Source: Dokdonella koreensis DS-123
GTDB lineage: Bacteria > Pseudomonadota > Gammaproteobacteria > Xanthomonadales > Rhodanobacteraceae
Length of the DNA stretch: 64,000 nucleotides
Assembly: GCF_001632775.1 (NCBI RefSeq)
Contig: NZ_CP015249.1
Coordinates: forward strand, 4,010,686 to 4,074,685
Reading direction: 5' to 3'
The position numbers and the translations under genes are program-made. The notes beneath the pieces are model-generated. The model was given only the letters and a program-made list of their open reading frames with translations, did not search any database and was not told the DNA's origin. Positions 54,459 through 61,943 of the stretch are shown here, in pieces. Each line of letters begins with the position of its first letter. The stretch's first letter is position 1.

Positions 54459-54871
54459 CAGCCCCACCCGCCACGCTGGGCGTCCAGGTACTGGCGCACG
54501 ACGTACAGATCGGCCACGTTGCCCGACAGCATCCGTTCCAGCGCGCTGGTGCCGGCGAACGGCTCGGCCTGGTTCGGCTTGCGCACCCAGGCATCGGCGC
54601 GGACCGGATCCGGGAACAGGATCTGCAAGGCCTTGTAGATGCCGAGCACGTAACTGATGCGCTCGTGCACGTCGCGCGGCAAGGCACCCTCGCGCGCGCG
54701 CTTCCATTTGAAGAACGTCGATTCGGGCGGACTGCCGAGCAGGACGCGCTGCTCGGCCGCCTTGAGTCCCCACAGCTCCGCGATGCGGAAGAACGCCCGC
54801 AAGGCCGGCCCCGAAAGCATCCGGGGATCGGCGTCAGGCGGAGCGGACAGGGCGGAGCGGACGGGCGTCAT
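54458..54871 (-). CDS. Xre/MbcA/ParS-type antitoxin
   Basis: A 137-residue antitoxin with an N-terminal helix-turn-helix region (AFFRIAELWGLKAAEQRVLL, GSPPESTFFKWKRAREG) and a C-terminal toxin-binding DUF2384 domain (YVLGIYKALQILFPDPVRAD, PFAGTSALERMLSGNVADL). It sits directly before the RES toxin gene in the canonical order. It probably represses its own promoter, which appears to lie inside the end of the nitronate monooxygenase gene. Confidence 0.88.
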   Translation of the reverse strand: MTPVRSALSAPPDADPRMLSGPALRAFFRIAELWGLKAAEQRVLLGSPPESTFFKWKRAREGALPRDVHERISYVLGIYKALQILFPDPVRADAWVRKPNQAEPFAGTSALERMLSGNVADLYVVRQYLDAQRGGWG

Positions 54872-54896
54872 GGGTACCTCGGCTCACAATCTAGCT

Positions 54897-56042
54897 TCAT
54901 ATGGAGAGAAATTCAATATTTACTGTCCATGTGGAGTCAGTGGGCCGGACTTCAATCCCCGGCGCTGCAGCGCGCGCCAGCGCGCTCCGCCCGTCGGCCG
55001 CCAGCCGGCGCGTCAGCTCGCCGGCCGGCAGCTCGACCGCCAGGGCCCGCGCCTGGCCGGACCACAAGGAGGTGAAGTCGCCGGCCGCATCGGTCGCGCG
55101 CAGCGGCGCCAATGCGGCACCGGCCAGCGGAAACGGCGGCACCCCGGGGTCGAGCGGCCCCTGTTCGCGCATCAGGCGATTGACGATGCCGCGGGCGGGC
55201 CGGCCGCTGAACAGGTTGGTCAGGGCCGTGTCGGCGTCGCCGCCGGCACGCAGTGCCGCGCGATGTGCCGGCGTCACGCTCGCTTCCGGGCAGAACAGGT
55301 AGGCGGTGCCGACCTGCACCGCCGAGGCGCCGAGCACGAAGGCGGCCGCCACCCCACGGCCGTCGGCGATGCCGCCCGCCGCGATCACCGGCACGTCCAC
55401 CGCATCGACCACTTGCGGCAGCAAGGCGAAGGTGCCGACCTGGGTCGTGACGTCGTCGGTCAGGAACAGGCCGCGATGGCCGCCGGCTTCCGCACCCTGC
55501 GCGATCACCGCGTCCACGCCACGCTCGGCCAGCCAGCGCGCTTCGCGTACCGTCGTGGCCGAGGCGATCACCTTGGCGCCGGCCGCGCGCACACGCGCCA
55601 GGAGATCCGCCGGCGGCAAACCGAAATGAAAGCTGACGACCTCCGGGCAGGCCTCCTCCACGAAGGCGCACGCCGCCGCATCGAACGGCTGCCGGCCGGC
55701 GTCGCCGAGCGCCTCCGGCGGCACCACGCCACGCTCTGCGTAGTACGGCGCCAGCCGGTCGCGCCACGCACGCAACCGCGCCGCATCCACCGGCGGCAGC
55801 GCATGACAGAAGAAATTGAGATTGAGCGGGCGACGCGTCCGCGCGCGAAACGCGGCCACCTCGGCACGCGCCTGGTCGAGTGCGATCGCCGCGCAGGGAA
55901 TCGCCCCGAGACCGCCGGCCTCGGCCACGGCGACGGCCAACGCCGACAAGCCGGCACCCGCCATCGGTGCCTGGAGAATCGGCAACGCGATGCCGAACAG
56001 TTTCAGCGCACGCATGTCGGGCCATGACGTGTCTTCTGACAT
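54897..56042 (-). CDS. nitronate monooxygenase (2-nitropropane dioxygenase) family protein
   Basis: A 381-residue FMN-dependent TIM barrel: LFGIALPILQAPMAGAGLSA at the N-terminus, FHFGLPPADLLARVRAAGAK, IAQGAEAGGHRGLF (phosphate or FMN region), VPVIAAGGIADGRGVAAAFV, and LGASAVQVGTAYLF. The family oxidises nitronates to carbonyls and nitrite. ATG 56042 has GAGGTAGCGAG upstream; later ATG 56015 and earlier ATG 56078 are alternatives. The stop codon lies 25 bases from the antitoxin gene on the same strand, which may be read from the same transcript in part. Confidence 0.87.
   Translation of the reverse strand: MSEDTSWPDMRALKLFGIALPILQAPMAGAGLSALAVAVAEAGGLGAIPCAAIALDQARAEVAAFRARTRRPLNLNFFCHALPPVDAARLRAWRDRLAPYYAERGVVPPEALGDAGRQPFDAAACAFVEEACPEVVSFHFGLPPADLLARVRAAGAKVIASATTVREARWLAERGVDAVIAQGAEAGGHRGLFLTDDVTTQVGTFALLPQVVDAVDVPVIAAGGIADGRGVAAAFVLGASAVQVGTAYLFCPEASVTPAHRAALRAGGDADTALTNLFSGRPARGIVNRLMREQGPLDPGVPPFPLAGAALAPLRATDAAGDFTSLWSGQARALAVELPAGELTRRLAADGRSALARAAAPGIEVRPTDSTWTVNIEFLSI
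54899..54932. promoter_or_regulatory. inverted repeat and promoter-like sequence for the toxin-antitoxin pair
   Basis: ATATGGAGAG (54899-54908) and CTGTCCATGT (54923-54932) form an imperfect inverted repeat, eight of ten bases pairing, 28-61 bases upstream of the antitoxin start. On the minus strand TTGAAT and TAGATT are spaced by 17 bases across this area, a reasonable sigma-70 promoter. It overlaps the last codons of the preceding nitronate monooxygenase gene. The antitoxin is the obvious candidate binder. Confidence 0.4.
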
Positions 56043-56256
56043 CTCGCTACCTCGCCTGCGGCTGCACCGACCCAGCATACGGCGTCATCGGCCGGCATGC
56101 GGGAGGCACGCGGCCCGGGCCGGCCACGACACGCGGGCATGACGCCGAAGACGACCGGACAAGACCGGGGCTATCGGTGCCGGTGCCGTGCGGCCCGTGC
56201 GGAACCAATGCCGCCGGATGGCCTCTTTCTCCCACCGTGCACACACCGGAGCGCCG

Positions 56257-56742
56257 ATGTTTCGTCCAGCCCTCGTGCTCGTGCTGTCCGCCGCGCCGGT
56301 GGCCGGCCAGGCCGCACCCGACCTGGCACCACCCGAACAACGCGCCACGCGCATCCACGTCGACAAGTCCGACCGGCGCATGACGCTCTACCGCGGCGAC
56401 GAGGCGATCGCCCGCTATGCGGTACGGCTCGGCGACGCGCCGCACGGCCACAAGCAACGGGAAGGCGACGAGCGCACGCCCGAAGGCGACTACACCATCA
56501 ACGGACGCAATCCCAACAGCCGGTTCCACCTGAGCCTGCGCATTTCGTATCCGAGCGCGACGGACCGGCGCCGCGCGCGGGAGGGCGGCTATCCGCCCGG
56601 CGGCGACATCATGATCCACGGCGGCAACGCGGGGTACCGCGCGTTCGACTGGACCGACGGCTGCATCGCCGTGACCAACGCGGAAATGGACCGGGTCTAC
56701 GCGCTGGTGCCGAACGGAACGCCGATCCACATCGATCCGTAA
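56257..56742 (+). CDS. L,D-transpeptidase (YkuD) family protein
   Basis: A 161-residue exported protein: signal peptide (MFRPALVLVLSAAPVAGQAA) then a YkuD domain, ATRIHVDKSDRRMTLYRGDE, RTPEGDYTINGRNPNSRFHL, and the catalytic block GGDIMIHGGNAGYRAFDWTD-GCIAVTN with H121 and C136. Such enzymes cross-link peptidoglycan through meso-diaminopimelate or attach proteins to it. GGAG precedes ATG 56257; the longer frame from 56188 breaks the signal peptide. Single gene. Confidence 0.87.
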   Translation: MFRPALVLVLSAAPVAGQAAPDLAPPEQRATRIHVDKSDRRMTLYRGDEAIARYAVRLGDAPHGHKQREGDERTPEGDYTINGRNPNSRFHLSLRISYPSATDRRRAREGGYPPGGDIMIHGGNAGYRAFDWTDGCIAVTNAEMDRVYALVPNGTPIHIDP

Positions 56743-56800
56743 GGCCACCGCTCTTGTCGCACGCCTCGTTGTCCGGTCGCCGATCGGCCGCCACAACCGG

Positions 56801-57142
56801 CTAGCCTTCTTCCTCGACCAGCGCGCACAACCGCGCGATCGCCGCATCCCATTGCAGCGCGATCTGGTCCAGGTAGCGACGCACGTCGTCCAGCCGATGC
56901 GGCTGGAGCTGCCAGACGCGCTCGCGGCCGCTGCGCTCGCCGCGTACCAGACCGGCGTCGGACAAGGCGACCAGGTGCTTGGTGACGGCCTGGCGCGAGA
57001 TGTTCGCGCCTTCGGTCAGCCGCACGATCGACAACGGCCCGTCCTCACACAAGCGCGAGACGATGGTGAGCCGCGCCGGGTCGCCGAGGGCGGCGAACAA
57101 CGGCGCGGCGTCGATCAAGCGGGCAGCGGAAGCACGCGGCAT
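56801..57142 (-). CDS. ArsR-family transcriptional regulator
   Basis: A 113-residue winged helix: LIDAAPLFAALGDPARLTIV, SRLCEDGPLSIVRLTEG, ANISRQAVTKHLVALSDAGL, VRGERSGRERVWQLQP. There are no paired cysteines in the recognition helix, so metal sensing is not indicated. It follows an SRPBCC gene by 17 bases, a common arrangement in which the ArsR protein represses both genes. The two GCAACC-N4-GGTTGC sites upstream of the SRPBCC gene are the natural operators. Confidence 0.9.
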   Translation of the reverse strand: MPRASAARLIDAAPLFAALGDPARLTIVSRLCEDGPLSIVRLTEGANISRQAVTKHLVALSDAGLVRGERSGRERVWQLQPHRLDDVRRYLDQIALQWDAAIARLCALVEEEG

Positions 57143-57159
57143 GGACGGCGCATCATGCC

Positions 57160-57663
57160 TCAAGCGGTTTGCGCGAGGTACTTCTCGATCAGCCGCACCT
57201 GCTCGGTCCAGCCCTGGTCGTTGGATGCGAATGCCTGGGCGCGTCGGGCCAGCGGGATCTGGTCGAAGCCCGATTCGGTGATCGTCAGCAGCGTTCCCTC
57301 CGGCGCGTCGGCCAGCTCGAACACGACCAGGGTCATCGGCTCCTTCGCATAATCCGCATCGGGCTCGACGGCACACGGGTGCCAGCGGAACGAGAACACC
57401 TGCATCGGTTCGATACGGTCGACGTGAAAGTCGAATTCCATGCCGGCGTAGCAACTCTGCTGGCGGCCTATCTCGGCATCCACCGTGGTCGGCACCAGCC
57501 GACCGCCGACGCGGACGCCGGGCTCGAACGGACCTTCGATCTCGACGCCGAACCAGGTCCCGAACCGGGACGAATCGGCAATGGCCTGCCACACCCGCTC
57601 GCGTGGGGCCTTCAGTACGACACGCTTCTGGATGCGATCGGTGGAGTGGGTGGTATCGTTCAT
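57160..57663 (-). CDS. SRPBCC/AHSA1 domain protein
   Basis: A 167-residue START-like fold protein: DRIQKRVVLKAPRERVWQAI, ADSSRFGTWFGVEIEGPFEP, GMEFDFHVDRIEPMQVFSFR, WHPCAVEPDADYAKEPMTLV, LLTITESGFDQIP. AHSA1-type proteins bind hydrophobic ligands in a deep cavity; the ligand is unknown. ATG 57663 follows AGGAGG, which lies inside the proximal operator. It is first in a two-gene operon with its ArsR repressor. Confidence 0.9.
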   Translation of the reverse strand: MNDTTHSTDRIQKRVVLKAPRERVWQAIADSSRFGTWFGVEIEGPFEPGVRVGGRLVPTTVDAEIGRQQSCYAGMEFDFHVDRIEPMQVFSFRWHPCAVEPDADYAKEPMTLVVFELADAPEGTLLTITESGFDQIPLARRAQAFASNDQGWTEQVRLIEKYLAQTA

Positions 57664-57665
57664 AT

Positions 57666-57681
57666 GCAACCTCCTGGTTGC
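57666..57681. promoter_or_regulatory. ArsR operator 1, overlapping the ribosome-binding site
   Basis: GCAACC-TCCT-GGTTGC is a perfect 16-base inverted repeat just upstream of the SRPBCC start. On the coding strand its centre supplies the AGGAGG Shine-Dalgarno sequence. A second copy lies 45 bases further upstream. Confidence 0.8.
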
Positions 57682-57710
57682 TCGTACCCTACGCCGACCG
57701 CCGCAACAAT

Positions 57711-57726
57711 GCAACCTAAAGGTTGC
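57711..57726. promoter_or_regulatory. ArsR operator 2
   Basis: GCAACC-TAAA-GGTTGC repeats operator 1 with the same arms and a different spacer, 45 bases away start to start, near the expected promoter of the SRPBCC-ArsR operon. Two such sites suggest cooperative binding. Confidence 0.8.
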
Positions 57727-57970
57727 TCTTATGACATCGGCCTGGCTGCCGAATCATGCCGGTGCGCGACCGCCGCAACCCGACGGGAGCATTCTGCCGC
57801 CGGGGCCTCACGTCGGCATCGACGATGGGTGCCGACACGGACGAAAGCGCGTGTCTCGGGACCTGCGAACGCCGGACACGCGGCCTTCCGATCCCGGCCA
57901 TCGGCCATGCCCGGTCGGATCGATCGCACGAACGCCCCGTTCCTGCGCCTGCGGCCGTCGTGCTGCAGAC

Positions 57971-58960
57971 CTAGCGTGCCCGCACCGGATAAGGTCCCTC
58001 GGCGAAGGTCTCGGCGTGATAACCCTTGGCGCCGACCGCACGGGCCAGGGGACTGCGAACGTCCTCGCCGGCCCGCAGCCGGTCGATCACATACGAAAAG
58101 TCGTAGCGCGGATGCCAGTCGAGGTCGGTCCGCGCGCGCGCATTGTCGTAGACGCGGTCGATCTGCGGCGCCATGGTCCAGCCACGTCGGGCGTACTCGG
58201 GCGCATAGGCGGGCACGCGACGCAGGACCACGCCCGGCGCATCGGTACGCAAGGCCGGCATGTCCGCCGGGGCGAACGGCGTGGTCGCGCTGACGATGTA
58301 CCTGCCGAAGCCGAGCCGCGGCGCGCAGGCCGCCGCGCGCAGGTGCGCCTGGACGATGTCTTCCAGGTCGGCCCGCCGGTGCAGGTACTCGTTGGCCTTG
58401 AGGTTGGCGTCGGCATAGGCATCGCGGGCCGCCGGGTCGTCGTCGGCTTCCGGGAAGAAGCGCGACGTGCGCAGCACGATGCAGGCCAGCCCATCGTGGC
58501 GGTGGAGCAGTTGGCACAGGTCCTCGGCCGCGGCCTTCGTCACGCCGTAGATGTTCTTCGGAACCGGAACCACGTCCTCGGTCACCCAGGCTGCCGGTGC
58601 GTCCGGCGCCGGCGTCAGCGCGCCGCCGAAGACACTCGTCGTGCTGGTGTAGACGAAGGCGTCCACGCCGGCCGTCACCGCTTCTTCGAGCAGGTTCAGC
58701 GTGCCGGTGATGGTGGTGTCGATGAAATCCTGCCGCGCATGCGTGGCGACGTGCGGCTTGTGCAGCGTGGCCGCATGGAAGACGGTCCGCACGCCCCGCA
58801 GGCAGCGCGCCACGAAAGCGCGATCGGTGATCGAGCCGACATGGGTCGTGAACGGCGATGCGAGACGGTCGAGGCCGACGGGGTTCCTTCCCTGGGCAAC
58901 CAGGGTGCGCATCAGCGCTTCGCCGAGGTGGCCGGCACTGCCGGTGACGAGGATACCCAT
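57971..58960 (-). CDS. NAD(P)-dependent epimerase/dehydratase
   Basis: A 329-residue extended short-chain dehydrogenase. The nucleotide motif is MGILVTGSAGHLGEALMRTL, the catalytic residues are T/S near 105-109 in VYTSTTSVFGG and Y138-xxx-K142 in YGVTKAAAEDL. Substrate cannot be assigned; nucleotide sugar or general NAD-dependent epimerase functions are both possible. ATG 58960 is the conserved start; the frame continues upstream to 59020. There is no companion sugar gene nearby. Confidence 0.87.
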   Translation of the reverse strand: MGILVTGSAGHLGEALMRTLVAQGRNPVGLDRLASPFTTHVGSITDRAFVARCLRGVRTVFHAATLHKPHVATHARQDFIDTTITGTLNLLEEAVTAGVDAFVYTSTTSVFGGALTPAPDAPAAWVTEDVVPVPKNIYGVTKAAAEDLCQLLHRHDGLACIVLRTSRFFPEADDDPAARDAYADANLKANEYLHRRADLEDIVQAHLRAAACAPRLGFGRYIVSATTPFAPADMPALRTDAPGVVLRRVPAYAPEYARRGWTMAPQIDRVYDNARARTDLDWHPRYDFSYVIDRLRAGEDVRSPLARAVGAKGYHAETFAEGPYPVRAR

Positions 58961-59144
58961 GCTCCGATCCCGCTGCGGGCGAAAGCACCGATTCTGCAGC
59001 ATCGTCGGCGACGTTCGCATCCCGGCGTATCGAACAAGACCGCACCGACCGCTTCGCGCGAACGCGCGGGCCGCCCGGCGTTGCCGGCCGGCCGCAGGCG
59101 ACCGCCGCCCATGACCGCAGAACGGCCTCAGGCGACGGATGCGA

Positions 59145-59435
59145 TCACGCCGCCGATGCTCGCCCGGCCATGCGCGTCCGGCACGGTCGCTGCGGCACCG
59201 CCGCCTCCGCGGGCGGTACGACCCGGATCACCAGCTCGCCGTCGGCAATCGTGACGACGGCCTTGCTGCCGACCTTGAATCCGGCGTCCGCCAGCCATTG
59301 CCCGCCCAGCTTCAAGACCGGCACCTGGCGAGGCAGCCATTGTCCCTTGAGCGGGCGATAGTGGTCGTAGCCAATCGTCAGCTGATTGGGCTTGCAGGCC
59401 TTTTGCGGCCAGATCTGGCGGGAGGGGTCGATCAT
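59145..59435 (-). CDS. SymE-like toxin-family protein
   Basis: A 96-residue protein whose middle matches the SymE/AbrB-like fold: NQLTIGYDHYRPLKGQWLPR, QVPVLKLGGQWLADAGFKVG, SKAVVTIADGELVIRVV. SymE of E. coli is an SOS-induced RNA- or DNA-binding toxin controlled by the antisense RNA SymR. AGGA precedes ATG 59435; a GTG six bases earlier is an alternative. The tail after residue 80 is Arg/Ala-rich. No antisense RNA promoter was identified, so toxin function is only inferred from family. Confidence 0.68.
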   Translation of the reverse strand: MIDPSRQIWPQKACKPNQLTIGYDHYRPLKGQWLPRQVPVLKLGGQWLADAGFKVGSKAVVTIADGELVIRVVPPAEAAVPQRPCRTRMAGRASAA

Positions 59436-59604
59436 GATCACGTCCTGGTCTGTGGGGCGCCCGTCCGTACGATCACCTGCCCGGACGCCGGAACGTCCGC
59501 ACCGGCATGCCTTCGGGCGCAGGGGTGGCGACCGGGACTGTGCGATCGACGTGTCTCAGAACCCGCGACACGGGCGCCGGCTGGCTGGCGCCGCGCGGCA
59601 GCGC

Positions 59605-60447
59605 TCAGCGATCCAGGCATCCGCGCAGCGCCCGCGCAGCCGCCGGGTTGCGCACCTTGGCGGCGCTGATGAAATAGACGAACACATCGCGCCGGCTGGC
59701 CGGGGTGGCCGCCTGCACCGCCTGGACGTACGGCAGATCGGCCGGCGCCGTGCCGGCGGCCCAGGCGCGTGCACGCGTGGCCCAGGCGTCCAGCTCCGCG
59801 GCGGGGTAGCCGGTGGTCACCGCTTCGCGGCTGCGCATCAGTCGGGCATAGACGACGTCGCCGGTGAGGTCGGCGAAGGACGGGTAGTCCGGGGAATCGG
59901 TGAAGACCGTGGGCAGGCGGTGCGCGCGTGCCAGGGCGAGGTAGCGGTCGCACTGGAAGCTGGGATGGCGTACTTCCAGCACGTGCCGCAGCGGCACGCC
60001 GTCCAGCGTGCGCGGCAGCAGATCGAGAAAGGCCGAGAAATCGTCCGGATCGAAGCGGCGCTGCGGCCGGAACTGCCAGAGGATCGGACCGAGCCGGTCG
60101 CCCAGCTCGGCCAGCCCGCCGGAGACGAAGGCGTCGATCGTCCGGCCGGTATCGGCCAGCCGGCGCGCTTCGGTGCAATAGCGCGGCGCCTTGAGCGAGA
60201 ACACGAAACCGGCGGGTGTCTCCGCGTGCCAGCGCGCATAGGTGGCGGGCTTCTGTGCGCCGTAGTACGTGCCGTTGACCTCGATCGCGTCCAACTGCCG
60301 GCTGGCGTACTCCAGCTCGCGCTTGTGCGCCAGCCCGGCCGGGTAGAACACGCCGCGCCAGGGTGCATAGGTCCAGCCACCGATGCCGGTGCGGATGGCG
60401 TCCGGCAGCGAGGCGGCCGGTTTCGTCGCGAACAGGTCCGGGTGCAT
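59605..60447 (-). CDS. DUF72 family protein
   Basis: A 280-residue TIM-barrel protein of the YecE/DUF72 type: IRTGIGGWTYAPWRGVFYPA, LDAIEVNGTYYGAQKPATYA, FVFSLKAPRYCTEARRLAD, LGPILWQFRPQRRFDPDDF, VLEVRHPSFQCDRYLAL, ADLTGDVVYARLMRSRE and VFVYFISAAKVRNPAAARAL. The family is widespread and its reaction is unknown. Single gene between the SymE-like gene and an MFS transporter. Confidence 0.92.
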   Translation of the reverse strand: MHPDLFATKPAASLPDAIRTGIGGWTYAPWRGVFYPAGLAHKRELEYASRQLDAIEVNGTYYGAQKPATYARWHAETPAGFVFSLKAPRYCTEARRLADTGRTIDAFVSGGLAELGDRLGPILWQFRPQRRFDPDDFSAFLDLLPRTLDGVPLRHVLEVRHPSFQCDRYLALARAHRLPTVFTDSPDYPSFADLTGDVVYARLMRSREAVTTGYPAAELDAWATRARAWAAGTAPADLPYVQAVQAATPASRRDVFVYFISAAKVRNPAAARALRGCLDR

Positions 60448-60525
60448 GGCAGGCGTGGCGTGACGGCGGAAGCTGCGATTGTCCCGCGCCGGGAGTCCCG
60501 CCGGAACCGCTGCCGGGCAGCCGCC

Positions 60526-61800
60526 TCAGGCCGGCTTCAGCCGCCGGCGCCACCCGGCAGCGGCGGCGCCCACCGCGCAGGCCGCGGCCACGTAGTAGAC
60601 GGCGGCGTTGGGTTCGCTGCGCAGCCAGAACGCGACCGCCAACGGCGTCAGGCCGCCGGAGATCGCATAGGCCACGTTGTAGGCGAAGGAAATGCCCGAG
60701 TAGCGGATCGCCGCCGGGAAGGCCTGCACCATCGCCGTCGGCACCACGCCGACCACACCGACGCAGAAGCCAGCGGCCGCGTACAACCCCATGATCTGGT
60801 GCGGCGCGCTGCGCAGCCCCAGGTACAGCACGGCGGTCGCGCCGGCCAGCACGGCGGCGCCGATCACCAGCACTCGACGTACGCCGAACCGGTCCGCGGC
60901 AAGGCCGTAGACGATGCAGCCGGCGCACAGGGCCAGTGTCGCGGCACTGTTGGCCCGCGCGGCGACGGCGGCCGGAATCGCGAACAGGTTCTGTACCAGC
61001 GTCGGCGTCATCAGGATCACGACCACGATGCCGGCCGTCAGCAGCCAGGTCAGCAGCATCGAGACCGCCACGGCCTGCCGGTGGCCGCCCAGCACCTGCC
61101 GCAGCGGCAACCCCTCGACCAGTGCGCGCCGTTCCCGCAAGGCCTCGAACACCGGGGTCTCGTGCAGGAACCGGCGCAGCCAGACGGCCAGCAGGCCGAA
61201 TACGCCGCCGAGCACGAACGGAATGCGCCAGGCTCCGTCCAGCACCGCCTGGTGGCTCCATGCGCTTTTGATGCCGCTGGCCACCAGCGAGCCGATCAGG
61301 ATGCCCAGCGTCAACCCGGCCGTCAGCGTGCCGCAGGCCAGGCCCACGCGCGACGGCGGGACGTGCTCGGCGACGAAGACCCAGGCACCGGGCACTTCAC
61401 CGCCCACGGCGGCGCCCTGCAACAGGCGCAGCACCAGCAACAGCAGCGGCGCGGCAATGCCGATGCTCGCATAGGTCGGCAGCAGCCCCATCAGCAGCGT
61501 GGGCACCGCCATCAGCAGCACGCTCAGCATGAACATCCGCTTGCGGCCCACGCGATCGCCGAAGTGCGCCATGACGATGCCGCCCAGCGGGCGCGCCAGG
61601 TAGCCGGCCGCGAAGATGCCGAAGGTCTGCAGCTGGCGCAGCCACTCGGGCAGGTCGGGCGGAAAGAACAGCTCCGCGATCGTCGCCGCGAAGAACACGA
61701 AGATGATGAAGTCGTAGAACTCCAGCGCGCCGCCGAGCGCCGCCAGCAGCAGTGTGCGGACGTCACGGCGGGCCAGCGTGCGGGGAGCGGGATCGGTCAT
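60526..61800 (-). CDS. MFS transporter of the metabolite:H+ symporter type
   Basis: A 424-residue permease with about 12 helices. LGGALEFYDFIIFVFFAATI, YLARPLGGIVMAHFGDRVGR (the G-x-x-x-D-R-x-G-R loop) and GAAVGGEVPGAWVFVAEHVP, PPSRVGLACGTLTAGLTLGI are hallmarks of the MHS group (ShiA, ProP, citrate and dicarboxylate carriers). Substrate unknown. ATG 61800 is preferred over 61860. It diverges from a CadC-like regulator by 143 bases, which may control it. Confidence 0.88.
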   Translation of the reverse strand: MTDPAPRTLARRDVRTLLLAALGGALEFYDFIIFVFFAATIAELFFPPDLPEWLRQLQTFGIFAAGYLARPLGGIVMAHFGDRVGRKRMFMLSVLLMAVPTLLMGLLPTYASIGIAAPLLLLVLRLLQGAAVGGEVPGAWVFVAEHVPPSRVGLACGTLTAGLTLGILIGSLVASGIKSAWSHQAVLDGAWRIPFVLGGVFGLLAVWLRRFLHETPVFEALRERRALVEGLPLRQVLGGHRQAVAVSMLLTWLLTAGIVVVILMTPTLVQNLFAIPAAVAARANSAATLALCAGCIVYGLAADRFGVRRVLVIGAAVLAGATAVLYLGLRSAPHQIMGLYAAAGFCVGVVGVVPTAMVQAFPAAIRYSGISFAYNVAYAISGGLTPLAVAFWLRSEPNAAVYYVAAACAVGAAAAGWRRRLKPA

Positions 61801-61943
61801 CGGCGGATCGCGGATCGCAGGCGAAACGGCGCGCAGGTATACCATTTCGCCCGCCGGCAACGGGAGCGCTGCAGCGTCGGCCAGGACGGGGCCGGCACGG
61901 CGCGATTGACAGCGCGCGGCGGCGCCTGCATACCGCCAGGATC

